Assembly (NCBI RefSeq): GCF_000005505.3
Contig: NC_016134.3
Location: 21,838,584 to 21,902,583, forward strand
Direction of reading: 5' to 3'
Origin: Brachypodium distachyon
Taxonomy: Eukaryota > Streptophyta > Magnoliopsida > Poales > Poaceae
Length of the DNA: 64,000 bases
The notes beneath the pieces were generated by a model, which was not told where the DNA came from, searched no databases, and saw only the letters and a list, made by a program, of their open reading frames with translations. Position numbers and translations under genes: made by a program. The stretch's first letter is position 1. Every line of letters starts with the position of its first letter. Below are positions 46,475-57,171 of this stretch, piece by piece.

Positions 46475-49400
46475 GAAAGCGCCATCGTCATCTTCCTCCG
46501 GGAAAACGCCGACGTGTTCGCCTGGGAACCGTCAGACCTTCCCGGAGTCCCCAGGGAGGTGATTGAGCATCGGCCCGCGGTGCGCCCGGATGCACACCCC
46601 GTCAAGCAGAAGATCCGGTGGCAGCCACAAGAGCGGAAAGATTTCATCAAGCAAGAGGTGGGCAAGCTCAGGGCTGCCGGGGCGATCAGGGAAGTTTTGT
46701 ACCCCACTTGGCTGGCTAACCCTGTAGTAGTGCCCAAAGCAGGGAATAAGCTTCGTATGTGCGTAGATTTTACCGATCTTAATCGTGCATGCCCCAAGGA
46801 TCCCTTCCCTGTACCCCGTATCGACCAGATAGTTGATTCTACCGCTGGTTGTGACCTGTTGAGTTTTCTGGATGCTTTCTCCGGCTACCATCAAATCAAG
46901 ATGGCAGTCGAGGATGAGAAAAAGACAGCGTTTATGACCCCGGTTGGCTGCTACTGCTATACATGCATGCCTTTCGGTTTGAAGAACGCGGGCTCCACAT
47001 TCCAGCGCGCCCTGCGAGAATGTTTGGGGCCCCAGCTAGGCCGCAACGCGGAGGCCTACATGGATGACATCGTCATCAAATCGAAGCGTAGGGACTCCCT
47101 GATTGATGACCTGCGGGAGACATTTGACAACCTCCGCAAGATCAAGCTCAGGCTGAACCCTGATAAGTGCACCTTCGGTGTCAACTCCGGGCAGCTTCTG
47201 GGTTTCTTGGTTTCACACCGGGGAAAACAGGCCAACCCGACCAAAATAGAAGCCATCGAGAAGATGGAGGCCCCCCGCAAGGTGAAAGATGTCCAGCGAC
47301 TCAACGGCTGCGTTGCCGCGCTTGGACGCTTCATCTCCAGGCTGGGCGAGCGTGCCCTGCCTTTCTTCCGGGTAATGAAGAAGAAGGGTCCAGTCGACTG
47401 GACTGCCGAGGCCGAGGCGGCGCTCCAGGAACTCAAGCGATACCTGAGGTCACCGCCCATTCTCGTCGCCCCTAGGTTGGGCGAGCCGTTGCTACTCTAC
47501 TTAGCGGCGGCTGACCAGGTGGTCAGGTCGGTGCTGGTTGCCGAGAGGGAGCAAGATGTCCCGGGGATTGGGGCTGTGGGGCAGGGGGCTGAGCAGCCTC
47601 CGGCAACCACCTCAAACCCAGGGACCACCCCAGAGCCGGCAACCCCGGCGCCTCGGAAGCGGTTGGTGCAGCGACCGGTGTACTTCGTCAGTACGGTGTT
47701 GCGCGACGTGCGGACAAGATACCCGCAAGTACAGAAGCTCCTTCTGGGGGTTCTCCTTGCGTCCCGCAAGTTGCGCCACTACTTCCAGGCGCACCGCGTC
47801 ACGGTGGTGTCCGGGTTCTGCCTCGAGAGGACCCTCACCAACCGTGAAGCCACCGGGAGGGTGGCCGAATGGAGGATGGAGCTATCGGAGTTTGACCTCC
47901 ACTTCGCCAACTCCAAAAGCATCAAAAGCACGGCCCTGGGGGACTTCATCGCGGAGTGGACGTCCACGGGCGTAGAAGAAAGTGAGTCGGAGACCGGCCT
48001 TCCCGGCAAGCTGGACGAGGACCACTGGGTCCTCTACTTCGACGGTGCGTTCAGTCTCCAAGGAGCGGGGGCTGGGGTCGTCATCGAATCACCCATAGGG
48101 GACCAGCTGCGGTTCGCCGTCCAACTCGACTTCGCTAACTCCACCAACAACACGGCGGAGTACGAAGGCCTGCTTGCCGGGCTGCGGGCAGCGATCGCCC
48201 TCGACATTAAGCGCCTGGTTGTTCGCGGTGATTCCCAGCTTGTGATCAACCAGGTGAACAAGGACTACGATTGCCCTCAAATGGCGCTGTACGTAGAACA
48301 GGTCCGCAAGCTGGAATGGAAGTTCAAGGGTTTGCGCTTCGAGCACGTCAAGCGAAGGGACAACTTCGCTGCGGACGAGCTGGCCAAGATGGCAGCAGAG
48401 CGCCGGAAGCCTCCGGCGGGGGTGTTCTGTCAGAAGCAACTGGATCCTTCAGTCACCCACCAGCCGGCTGCCGGGGACGCCCCTCCAGCAACCGAGGGAA
48501 CCCCTGCAGCAGCAAGGGTCCATGCCGCTGATATGGCAGCATGCGTTAGCAGAGAAATTCCTCCCTGGGCGGAAGAGATAGCCCGCTATTTGAAAGGAGA
48601 GGCTCTCCCGGAGGATGACGTCGCCGCGGAGCGCGTAGCGCGGCAAGCCAAGATGTACACTGTGATAGACGGCAGCGTCTACCGCAGGTGTGCGAATGGT
48701 GTCAAACTCCTCTACGTGTTGCAGGAAGAAGGGTGTGCGCTGTTGGAAGACATACATCGAGGCACATGTTCGCACCATGTGGCCTCCCGGGCTTTGGCCG
48801 ACAAAGCTTTCCGGCATGGCTTCTACTGGCCCACGGCCCTGGCTGACGCAGAGCGGCTGCTGAGGACGTGCGAAGCGTGCCAGTTCCACTCAAAGAAGAG
48901 CAACCAACTAGCCCAGGCCCTGCATGTCATCCCGTCCTCATGGCCGTTCGCGGTCTGGGGACTGGACATTGTCGGCAAGCTACCAAGGGCGGTTGGCAGT
49001 TACGAATACTTGTTTGTGGCCGTCGACAAGTTCTCCAAATGGGTGGAGGTGGAACCAGTGCGCAAGGTGACCGCCCAGGCGGCCATCAAGTTCCTTAAGG
49101 AAATTGTGTGCCGGTTTGGTGTTCCTAACAGCATCGTCACCGACAACGGCACGCAATTCACGAGCGCGGCATTTCAAGCCTACTGCGAAGGCATGGGCAC
49201 TAAGCTGCGCTTCGCGTCCGTCGCTCACCTGAGGAGCAACGGACAGGCGGAGTGAGCCAACGCAGAGGTTCTGCGGGGGCTCAAGACAAGAACCTTTGAC
49301 AAGCTCAAAGGCCACGGGAAGCACTGGATCGAAAAACTCCAGCCCATGCTGTGGTCCATCCGGACCACACCTAGTCGGGCAACGGGCGAAACTCCTTTCG

Positions 49401-49801
49401 CCCTTGTCTACGGGGCAGAAGCAGTGCTGCCCCTCGAGCTCAAGTACGGATCTCCCCGAGTACGCGCGTACGGCGACACCAGCCAACACGAGCAAAGGGT
49501 CGACGATCTAAACTTCATCGAAGAGCTTCGGTGCCGGGCTGCTGTGCGAGCTGCGCGCTACTAGCAGGGACTCCGTCGTTATCACGACAGACGAGTCCGT
49601 CCCCGGGGGCTCGAGAACGGAGACCTTGTCCTGCGCCGGATACAAGGAACGAAGGCCGGGAACAAGTTGGCTCCGAAATGGGAGGGCCCCTTCCGGGTAG
49701 TGCAGGTGACCAGGCCGGGGGCTGTCCGCCTGGAAACCGAAGACGGCTTGCCGGTGCCCAATAGCTGGAATATTGAACACTTGCGCAAGTTCTACCCGTG
49801 A
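46475..49801 (+). pseudogene. Copy P pol: RT, two RNase H regions, integrase
   Basis: In frame with gag. RT has [33 protein letters not shown] and an intact YMDD at 47057-47068. After the first RNase H-like connection (to about 47990), the second, archaeal-type RNase H has YFDGAF (48035-48052), NTAEYEG, VRGDSQL and NFAADELAK. Integrase has a zinc region with HH and CEACQ (48755-48885), GLDIVG, TDNGTQF (about 49139) and NGQAE, followed at once by TGA (49253-49255). A second stop, TAG, is at 49562-49564. The natural stop is TGA at 49799-49801. Apart from those two C-to-T-type stops the frame is open for 1.1 kb stretches or more, so P is a fairly young copy. Confidence 0.9.
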
Positions 49802-50569
49802 AGCGGCGGAGCCCGACCCTCAGGTGATGCCTCCGATGCATACCTCTCGAACTAGTGTAACCGGGCAGCCCCCGTGTGTAAACCGCTAGTTAATTGTGAA
49901 TAAAGATAAGTTTTTCACCCCTGAGCTTTGTTCTTGCCCTTTTCATTCGCGTGTTTTCCCCCTCTTGCCTCCTGCCTTAGATGCACAAAGGTGTCTTTCC
50001 CTACTTGGTTGTGAGCACGAAAACCCATTGCCGGATCGTTCCGGCACTGGACATGCTGTTGGCAGGCTTCCCGCGACGTGCATCACTGGACATGCCGTGC
50101 GCAGGCTTCCCGCGACGTGCATCGCTGCGCCCGGGAAAGGAAACGCTCACATCCAAGTTTGGCATCGACCCCTTTGTGCCGGGGGCTGGGAAGCAGGAGA
50201 GATGAGATTTATCTGATTTACCTGTGGTTTATCTGATTTACCTGTGTTACTTGTTTTCGTAAGTTTCGAAATTTTTTCAGCACCTTGGATCTGGTAAGAG
50301 TCTAACCTGCAGGAAAGGGAGGAATCTTGTACATTATGGTGCCCGTGAGCTGCCCACGGGTCGCACCATACACCGGTGCCTTGTGGTGCGGGAGGACCGC
50401 AACACAAGGGGCTCACCGCACTCCGAGGCTTCTGAGTTGGCGGTTGGCCGCCACGTGTGCCGTGGTTACCCGGTAAGCATGGTGGCGGAAACTGCGCCGC
50501 GTTCGGGGAAAAGGCGCCACGGTGCCGCGCGGATCCGTCACGCGCGGTGGCAAGCCTCCCTCCCGTGCC
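49802..50569 (+). other. Spacer after integrase in copy P
   Basis: Contains GTGAATAAAGATAAG just after pol, a duplicated phrase GCAGGCTTCCCGCGACGTGC at 50062-50081 and 50100-50119, and TTTATCTGATTTACCTGTG duplicated at 50208-50242. No coding domain. Confidence 0.6.
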
Positions 50570-50577
50570 TATAAAAG
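50570..50577 (+). promoter_or_regulatory. Internal TATA box before the stem-loop array in copy P
   Basis: TATAAAAG, followed within 60-90 bp by the first stem-loop unit. Element A has a TATTTAAAG in the matching place on its own coding strand. This hints at an internal sense promoter downstream of pol. Confidence 0.45.
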
Positions 50578-50639
50578 GCGCGCCCCAACCATGGAATTGC
50601 TCAGAGCGAAGCCGGGTTCGGGGCCGTGAAAGCAGGTGG

Positions 50640-51160
50640 TGCGACGGAGGCGCGGAGGTGGTGCTTCCTGCCGGGGCCTAGCGCCGGCGGGTACGCCGCC
50701 ATCACGCCCCTGCCGCATCACCCCATCGAGCCCACTCCGAGGGGCGCCGCAGAGGCACGGTAGTAGTGCGTGCAATCGGCGTCCCACGTCGACAGGTGCA
50801 CTGCCGTTGTGCCCCTGCTGCGTTTCCTCGAAGGGGCGGTTTCGGGGCGAGGGTCGCCGCAGAGGCACTGTGGTGGTGCATCCCGTCCGCGTCTGGCGCC
50901 GACGGGGCGCATTGCCACAGTGCCCTTGTCGCCCCCCTCCGTAGGACACCTCCGCAAGGATCAGGGTCGGCGCGGAGACTCTATGGTAGTGCGTGCCATC
51001 CGTGCCTTGTGCTGGCGGGTGCACTATCACAGAGACCCGGCCGCATTCTCTTTGAGAGAGCCTTTTTCGGGCGCGGGTCGTTGCGAGGACGCTGTGATGG
51101 CGCCGGTGCCGGCGCTCGTCGCTCGTTCCGGCCCATCACCGCGTCCTTGCCGCGGCCTTG
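50640..51160 (+). repeat. Five-unit stem-loop repeat array (about 105 bp per unit)
   Basis: Imperfect units share GCAGAGGCAC/TGGTGGTGC-like starts. Stems: unit 2 GGCA plus CGGTAG (50754-50763) with CTGCCG plus TGCC (50801-50813); unit 3 GGCACTGTGG (50864-50873) with CCACAGTGCC (50915-50924); unit 4 CTCTATGGTAG (50979-50989) with CTATCACAGAG (51024-51034); unit 5 GGACGCTGTGATGG (51087-51100) with CCATCACCGCGTCC (51133-51146). Unit 1 pairs weakly. Stem sequences differ between units while pairing is kept. Confidence 0.75.
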
Positions 51161-51277
51161 AGCAGTTTAGCTCCCAGGTAACAAGGGTCGTCGCATCCCT
51201 TGGGACAAGTCCCCTAGATAAAACCCAGGTCTCCCCAGTTGCGGGGGCTGTCGCTGGAAGGCTATAACTTCCTTGGC

Positions 51278-51453
51278 ACCCGTACTCGCCGTTCGGGGTG
51301 TGGCGAAGCCGGCGCCGAGGACGTTATAGCCGTCTCGCGGCTGTTCTCGGGGCGAAATCCTCCTAAGCCAGGGTTTGTCCCTGAAGGCCAGGGTCTGCCC
51401 CTGAGGGGGAGGGTTGCCGCGTGAGCGTGGTGGTAGCATCGTCGGCGGCGGTT
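51278..51453 (+). repeat. Left arm of a 176-bp inverted repeat
   Basis: Reads ACCCGTACTCGCC to GCGGCGGTT. The reverse complement of 53527-53702 matches it at about 90 percent by eye. Shared cores include GCCGAGGACGTTATAGCCG and GCGTGAGCGTGGTGGTAGC. Confidence 0.9.
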
Positions 51454-53526
51454 GCCGCCAGCGGCGATCCTGCCCCCGCGTTCCTGCCCCCGCGTTCCTG
51501 CCGCATCCCTCCGAGATCGTTTCCCTTGAACAGGTACCCCGGATGGTTTCCTACCGAGGTAGCGCCCCGTCTGCACTCTACTGCAGAACATCGCCGGGAG
51601 GACGACGACGAGGAAAGCAGCGATAGTGCGCCCCTGATCCTGAGAAGGTCAAGGGCGTTCGCGGCGGCCGCAGCCACTTCCTCAACAGCGACGTCCGCCC
51701 CGGCAGCGGCCCCCAACCTGGCGGCGGCCGCCGCTCCTGGGGCGCCCGTTGGTACCACGACGGCATCCGCGGCAACAGGGGCCACGAGTGCCTCGGCGGC
51801 CGCCAGCTCCGCGGTGGGAACCGGCCCCGGGGTGCTCGCCGGTACCCCGGCAACGTCAGCACCTGCGAGGGCCATAGGCGCCCCGGCGACGGCCTTCGCT
51901 CCGGTAGCGGGGGCCTTCGCGAGCTTGGCGCCCGGTGTCGCGGCGGCATCGCCGTTGACACCTCGAGCTCTTCGGGTCACGACGACAGCGCGGGCGCCCA
52001 CGGCGCCGCCCGCTCGGGGGGTCTTCCGGGGCTTCGCGCTCCGGCGCAACCCTCCGAAGTCCTCCTCGCCGGCGGGCGCCAGCAAGAGGGCGAGGAGTGA
52101 TTCCCCACCTGGCTCGCCAAGCAAGAGGACGCGCGCGGACGCGCGCGGCGCCACCGACACCGCTGCCTCGGGGGCCAGCATCGGCGCTGGTGCGCCCCTT
52201 GGTGACCCAGCCCAAGCAGAGACAGAGCCGGCACCAGGTATGTCTTCGCCGATTCTCTGCAACTGCAATTCCTGCTAGCCAAATTCACAAACATACCTTC
52301 TCTTTCTGCAGCGAGCGGCAGCTCGCCCGCGGTAAGACCCTTGGACGCTCCCGCTGGCGCAGGCGAGGTAGTGGAGGCCGCACCGGCAAGCCCGACGGCC
52401 GCACAAGGTAACCGCCCCGGTCGCCCTTATTCGCCTTTGATCGCACCAACCATCGCCGACCCTCATGCTTTTCCACGGGTGCAGGCACAAGTGCGCCCGC
52501 GCCCGGAACAGGCTGGCCGTCGTCGACCCCGACTCGGTCGTCGGGACCACGGGGGCGGAGGTGGAGTCGGAAACGACTCCCGGGTCCGCCCCCGCCGCGA
52601 CGGACACAACGGCAGCAGTGGGGACCGCCGCCGCCGCCGCGGCACCCGGCGACGCGTCGAAGACGCGGACGTGGCCGGCTCGGGCTCACCCGTTGTCTAA
52701 CAGGGGACGACCCCCGCCAGGAGCAGGGAGCCCTCTCCAACCCCGGTGCCCCAGAGCCTAGGCGCAGGGGAAGTTGTCGGGGAAGGACGGCAAGACCCCC
52801 GGGAGCAAATTGGCGACCCCGCGCCCAGCTCCACTTCGGCAGCTGGGGCTTCATCATCCTCGGGGGCTCTCCCCGGCACAGACCTCGGCACCCTCGCCGG
52901 GGTCGCTTGGAATCCTCTTACTTGGGATCCGAGCGTCTTCGAGCGGGGGCACCGGTTTCTGGACGCCGTCCGGGACCAGCAGTTCGCCTTCGTCACCTCC
53001 TATAACGAGGTGAGGGAGCGCCACACCGCCGCCAAGAATAACCTCGGCGAGGTGCGGGAGGCTGTCGAGAGAGAGCGGCGCGAACTCTCCCGGCTGCGCG
53101 AGGAGGCGCACCTCGCTGAAGAGGAGGCGCGGCTGGCCCGACAAGCCCTGGAGGCTGCCCGTGAGCCTGTAGTCCCGCAGACCGAGCTCCGTTGGCAACT
53201 GGAGGTCCAGCGCACGGAGCTCCAAGGAAGGCTCGACGCAATTGCGGTAACCCTAGAAGCGTCTCGGAAGGAGCATGCCGAGGTGCTCGCGACGGCCCAA
53301 GCGCGGCTGGACGAGAAGAGCGAGCTGATCGCCTACTACCGCGGCGAAATCGAAGGCCTCCGCGTCCTGCTGAAGGTGCAGGTCAAGGCTACCGAGGACG
53401 CGGCGAGAGCGGCGACTCAGCACGAGGCCGAGCTCAACTCCGTCAAAGGCAAAGCGGCCGAGCTCGAGGACGAGTTGGCCGCCGTCCGGGAAGAGCTCAC
53501 CAAGGCCGGCGAGGCCAACGCGACCC
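51454..53526 (+). pseudogene. Fragment of the antisense ORF (alanine-rich linker and coiled coil) between inverted repeats
   Basis: The frame at 51454-52237 has EDDDEESSDSAPL, an alanine-rich linker and basic SKRARSD/SKRTRAD runs that may be nuclear localisation signals. GT-AG introns are at 52238-52311 and 52408-52484, in the same region where element A has introns. The final exon (about 52746-53526) has WNPLTWDPSVFERGHRFLD, matching WDPSIFDQGHEI of A, and then a coiled coil of about 200 residues. The PF04195-type N-terminal domain and the C-terminal helical part are both absent, so this is a core fragment ending abruptly at the right inverted-repeat arm. Confidence 0.75.
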
Positions 53527-53702
53527 AACCGCCGCCGACGATGCTACCACCACGCTCACGCGGCAATCCTCGCCCTTAGGGGCGGACCCTGGCCTTCAGG
53601 GACGAACCCTGGCTTAGGAGGACTCCGCTCCGGGAGCAGCCGCGAGACGGCTATAACGTCCTCGGCGCCGGCTTTGCCACACCTCGAATGGCGGGTACGG
53701 GT
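53527..53702 (-). repeat. Right arm of the 176-bp inverted repeat
   Basis: Inverted copy of 51278-51453. Its outer end abuts the broken RT of copy M (plus-strand TGCCTGAGCTTGATC). Confidence 0.9.
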
Positions 53703-54364
53703 ACTGCCTGAGCTTGATCTTGCGGAGGTTGTCAAATGTCTCCCGCAGGTCATCAATCAGCGAGTCCCTACGCTTCGATTTGATGACGATGTCATCCATG
53801 TAGGTCTCCGCGTTGCGGCCTAACTGGGGCCCCAAACATTCTTGCAGGGCGCGCTGGAATGTGGAGCCCGCATTCTTCAACCCGAAAGGCATGCACGTAT
53901 AGCAGTAGCAGCCAACCGGGGTGATAAACGCTGTATTTTCCTCATCCTCGACCCCCATCTTGATTTGATGGTAGCCGGAGAAAGCATCCAAAAAACTCAG
54001 CAGGTCACAACCAGCGGTAGAATCAACTATCTGGTCGATACGGGGTACAGGGAAGGGATCCTTGGGGCATGCACGGTTAAGATCGGTAAAATCTACGCAC
54101 ATGCGAAGCTTATTCCCCGCTTTGGGCACTACTACAGGGTTAGCCAGCCAAGTAGGGTACAAAACTTCACTGATCGCCCCGGCAGCCCTGAGCTTGCCCA
54201 CCTCTTGCTTGATGAAATCTTTCCGCTCTTGTGCCTGCCGCCGGATCTTCTGCTTGACGGGGTGCGCGTCCGGGCGCACCGCGAGCCGATGCTCCGGGAA
54301 GGTCCGACGGTTCCCAGGCGAACACGTCGGCGTTTTCCCGGAGGAAGGTGACGAGGGCGCTTTC
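53703..54364 (-). pseudogene. Copy M reverse transcriptase, truncated
   Basis: Reads [48 protein letters not shown] and an intact YMDDIVIKS, and stops at NLRKIKLR, where the inverted repeat begins. About two thirds of pol (end of RT, RNase H, integrase) are missing. The amber codon before it (54367-54365) is the same as in A and P. Confidence 0.88.
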
Positions 54365-57061
54365 CTATTCGGCGGTCAGGTTCGCACCGACGGTAACGGT
54401 GCGCTCCTTGTCACCGGCTTGGAGTGCAGCTTCTTCACTTTGGCGGCCTCCTCCCGAAGTCCTCGCCACTTGCCGGGACGTGAGCCCGAGCCTGCGCCTT
54501 GCGGGGTGGCGCGGGCCTTCTTCGTTGCCGGGGCGTCACCCGGCAAGGCGTCGTCCTCGAGAACAGCTTCGTCGCCGGCGTCAGATGCAGTAGCGGCCCG
54601 GACGACCTCGCCAACGCACCAAGCAGCGTCTTTGAGATCGCACCTGATGGAGAGGACTCCGTAGACGGACGGCATCTTCATCACGCCGTAGGCGCAATGC
54701 GTAGCCGCCATAAACTTGAGCAGCGCCGGCCGACCAAGGATCCCATTGTAGGGCAACGGGGTATGTGCCACGTCGAACACTATGTGCTCGGTCCTGAATG
54801 CTTCCCGGGACCCGAAAGTGACCGGCAGCGTGATGCGTCCCAACGGGCGCACGATCCCGGGGTTCACCCCCCGGAACGGTTCGGTGAGCTTCAGCTGCTC
54901 CATCGGCAGCTGGAGCTTTTCCACCAGCCTGGCGGATAGGAGGTTAAGCCCCGCTCCGTTGTCCACCAGCACCTTGGTCACCGTCATATTGCTAATGATC
55001 GGGGAGACGACGAAGGGTATTACCCCGGAACCCAATTGTCGCACCGGGTGGTCGTCGGCGCTGAAGGTGATCGGCACGTGCGACCACCTCAGCGGCTGTT
55101 GCGGCTCCGCATCCGGCAACAGCACACACACGTCGCGGGTGAGGCGCTTCACCGCGGTGTGGGATGGGAGAGCGTAAGCTCCCTCATGGATGCAGGCGAC
55201 GCCACGAGGCTCCTGGAAGCCCGGCTCGTCGCCACCGGAATAGTCAGACTCTCGCCGCTCCTCGGCGCGCGCCCTGTCACGCCCCCGAGGAGGGCGTTCC
55301 CGCACAGCGAGGGGCTGGCTGCGCCCTCCTTGGGGTTCAACCCTGCTGGCACCACCGCCGGCTGTCCTCGGACCCGCTCTGGGGTCGTTCGGGCAATCTC
55401 GGGAGAGATGCCCGATGTCGCCACAATTGAAGCAGGCGCCGGCGGCGCGGCGCTCCTCGTGGCGCTGCTCCCTCCGCTGCTTGATCCCTTGCAGGACGCG
55501 GCAACTCTCCGCGTCGTGGGTGGAGTTGTTGTGGATAGGGCAGCGGGCTGCGTCGCCCTGCTTCCCGCCAGACTCTCCCCCCGGCGAGGCCTTCTTCGTG
55601 GGCCTCGCAGCAGGAGCCCCCGAGTCCGCAGCGAGGACTTGCTTCCCGCTGCACTCACGGGAACCCTTCTTCTGCGAGCCCTCGCCTGGGCTGCCAGCTC
55701 GGGCGCTAGGCGCCCCTCCTCGGCCATGGTGCACTTGTGTGCCAAGGCGTACAAGTCCTACGTCGTCCGGCTCCGATGCGTGCTCAGCTTCTCACGCATC
55801 TTGGGATCGCGGACATTGATGGCGAAGGTGTTGATGATGGCGGCCGCCTCCGCCTCCGGGATAGAATAGGAGAGATTGGAGAAGCGGTTGACGAAGGCCC
55901 GCAACGTCTCTCCCGGCTTTTGCACGATGGTGTGCAGCTCCGCCATGGTTCCCGGGCACTTATAGCCGCCCTGGAACGCGCTCACAAACTGCTCGCGCAG
56001 GTCTGCCCAGGTGGCGACGGATCCGGGGGGCAGGTTGAGCAACCAGGTTCGCACTGTTCCCTTCAGGACCATCGGGAACAAGTTCGCCCTGACCTTGTCG
56101 TCGGCGCCGATGGCATGCATGCCCAGCGTATAGGTAAGGAGAAAATCTTTGGGGTTAGCGGTCCCGTCATACGTACCGAGTGCAGGCGCTCGGAACTTAC
56201 GGGGCCACACCACCCGTCGCAACTCGCGCGCGAACACGGTGCAGCCGTCTTCTGGGCCCAGGGGAGCATCTTCTTGCTCCAGTGGGCGCTGGCGCTCCAC
56301 CTCGCGCCTGCGCCGGCGCTCCAAGCGCGGGCGCAGATCCTCTTGTTGTCGGGCATTCAAAATGCCACGCGCATCGCCCCCCGGGACGGTGGGCGATGAA
56401 TTCGAGGACCCCTCCGGGCTCCCGTCTACCTGGCCCCGCTGAGGAGGGGGAGGGTTCTCCCCCTGTCGTGAGGCGGGCGGTGCGCCTTCGCGCTCTGAGT
56501 TCCGCCCGTGGTCGGAGCCTACCGGGGCGCCCTCGCCTTGCGGCTGCAGGTCGGCCAGGGCGAGAAGCGCTTCCAACTCCTCGCCCCACGTCTCGTGCGC
56601 CGGCGTGCCCTGCTGCAGCTCGTACCGCACCATGACGCGCGTGGCGACGATGGCTTCAGCCGGGGTTCGCACGGGGGGCAACCGATTTCCTGAACGGCTG
56701 CTTCCCGCCCTGGCCTCGGACGCCTCCGGGTGCGCAGGGTGCGAACCTCCAGGGGTCGCCCGTGACGCGGCGTGCTCCAGGTGCCGCTGCCGCGGGGCAT
56801 CCTCGGGCCGCGACTCCACCCGTTGGCTGGCCCAGGCGACGCCATGCGTGCTCGCCCGACTGCCCCCGACGCTGGGGGCAGCCGGTCCCCTCGGCTGATT
56901 GTCGGTCGACGGTTGGGGAGGCGGTGGAGGCAACTGCGTTTGCTGCACCCTCGAGGATTCTCTTGAGCTCCCAACTCGGGTCGCACGTCGTGCGACCGCG
57001 TGTGCGCTGCTGGGGCCTCACGCGGGTCTATGCGTGGATCACCAGCCCGCTTGGGGGGCAT
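54365..57061 (-). pseudogene. Copy M gag-protease, with CCHC knuckle
   Basis: Starts MPPKRAGDPR at 57061. A frameshift near 56960 moves the gag to the frame running 56948-55758, and another near 55750 (THRSRTT, then stop) precedes the nucleocapsid. Unlike A and P it keeps the zinc knuckle CFNCGDIGHLSRDC (about 55434-55393). The protease region has VLVDNGAGLNLLSARL at about 54990-54940. A one-base change near 54425 shifts the last residues before the amber codon. Gag packages element RNA, and the protease matures the polyprotein. Confidence 0.88.
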
Positions 57062-57148
57062 GGTGACAAGGCTCGTCGACGAAGAAGAGTGAAGCCGATG
57101 CCGATGGGAACTTCCGCTGCCGGCGATCTCCGGCGCTGTCCACTGCCG

Positions 57149-57170
57149 CGCCCCCTACCTGGCGCGCCCG
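57149..57170 (-). promoter_or_regulatory. Primer binding site of copy M
   Basis: Minus strand reads GGGCGCGCCAGGTAGGGGGC beside the LTR end. The first base of TGG has become G (CGGG), a small loss relative to P. Confidence 0.6.
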
Positions 57171-57171
57171 A

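Noticed and set aside
50640..51160. Possible CRISPR-like or satellite array from regular repeats
   Set aside because: Units are imperfect, contiguous and hairpin-forming with no unique spacers, in an LTR retrotransposon of a plant; not a CRISPR array.
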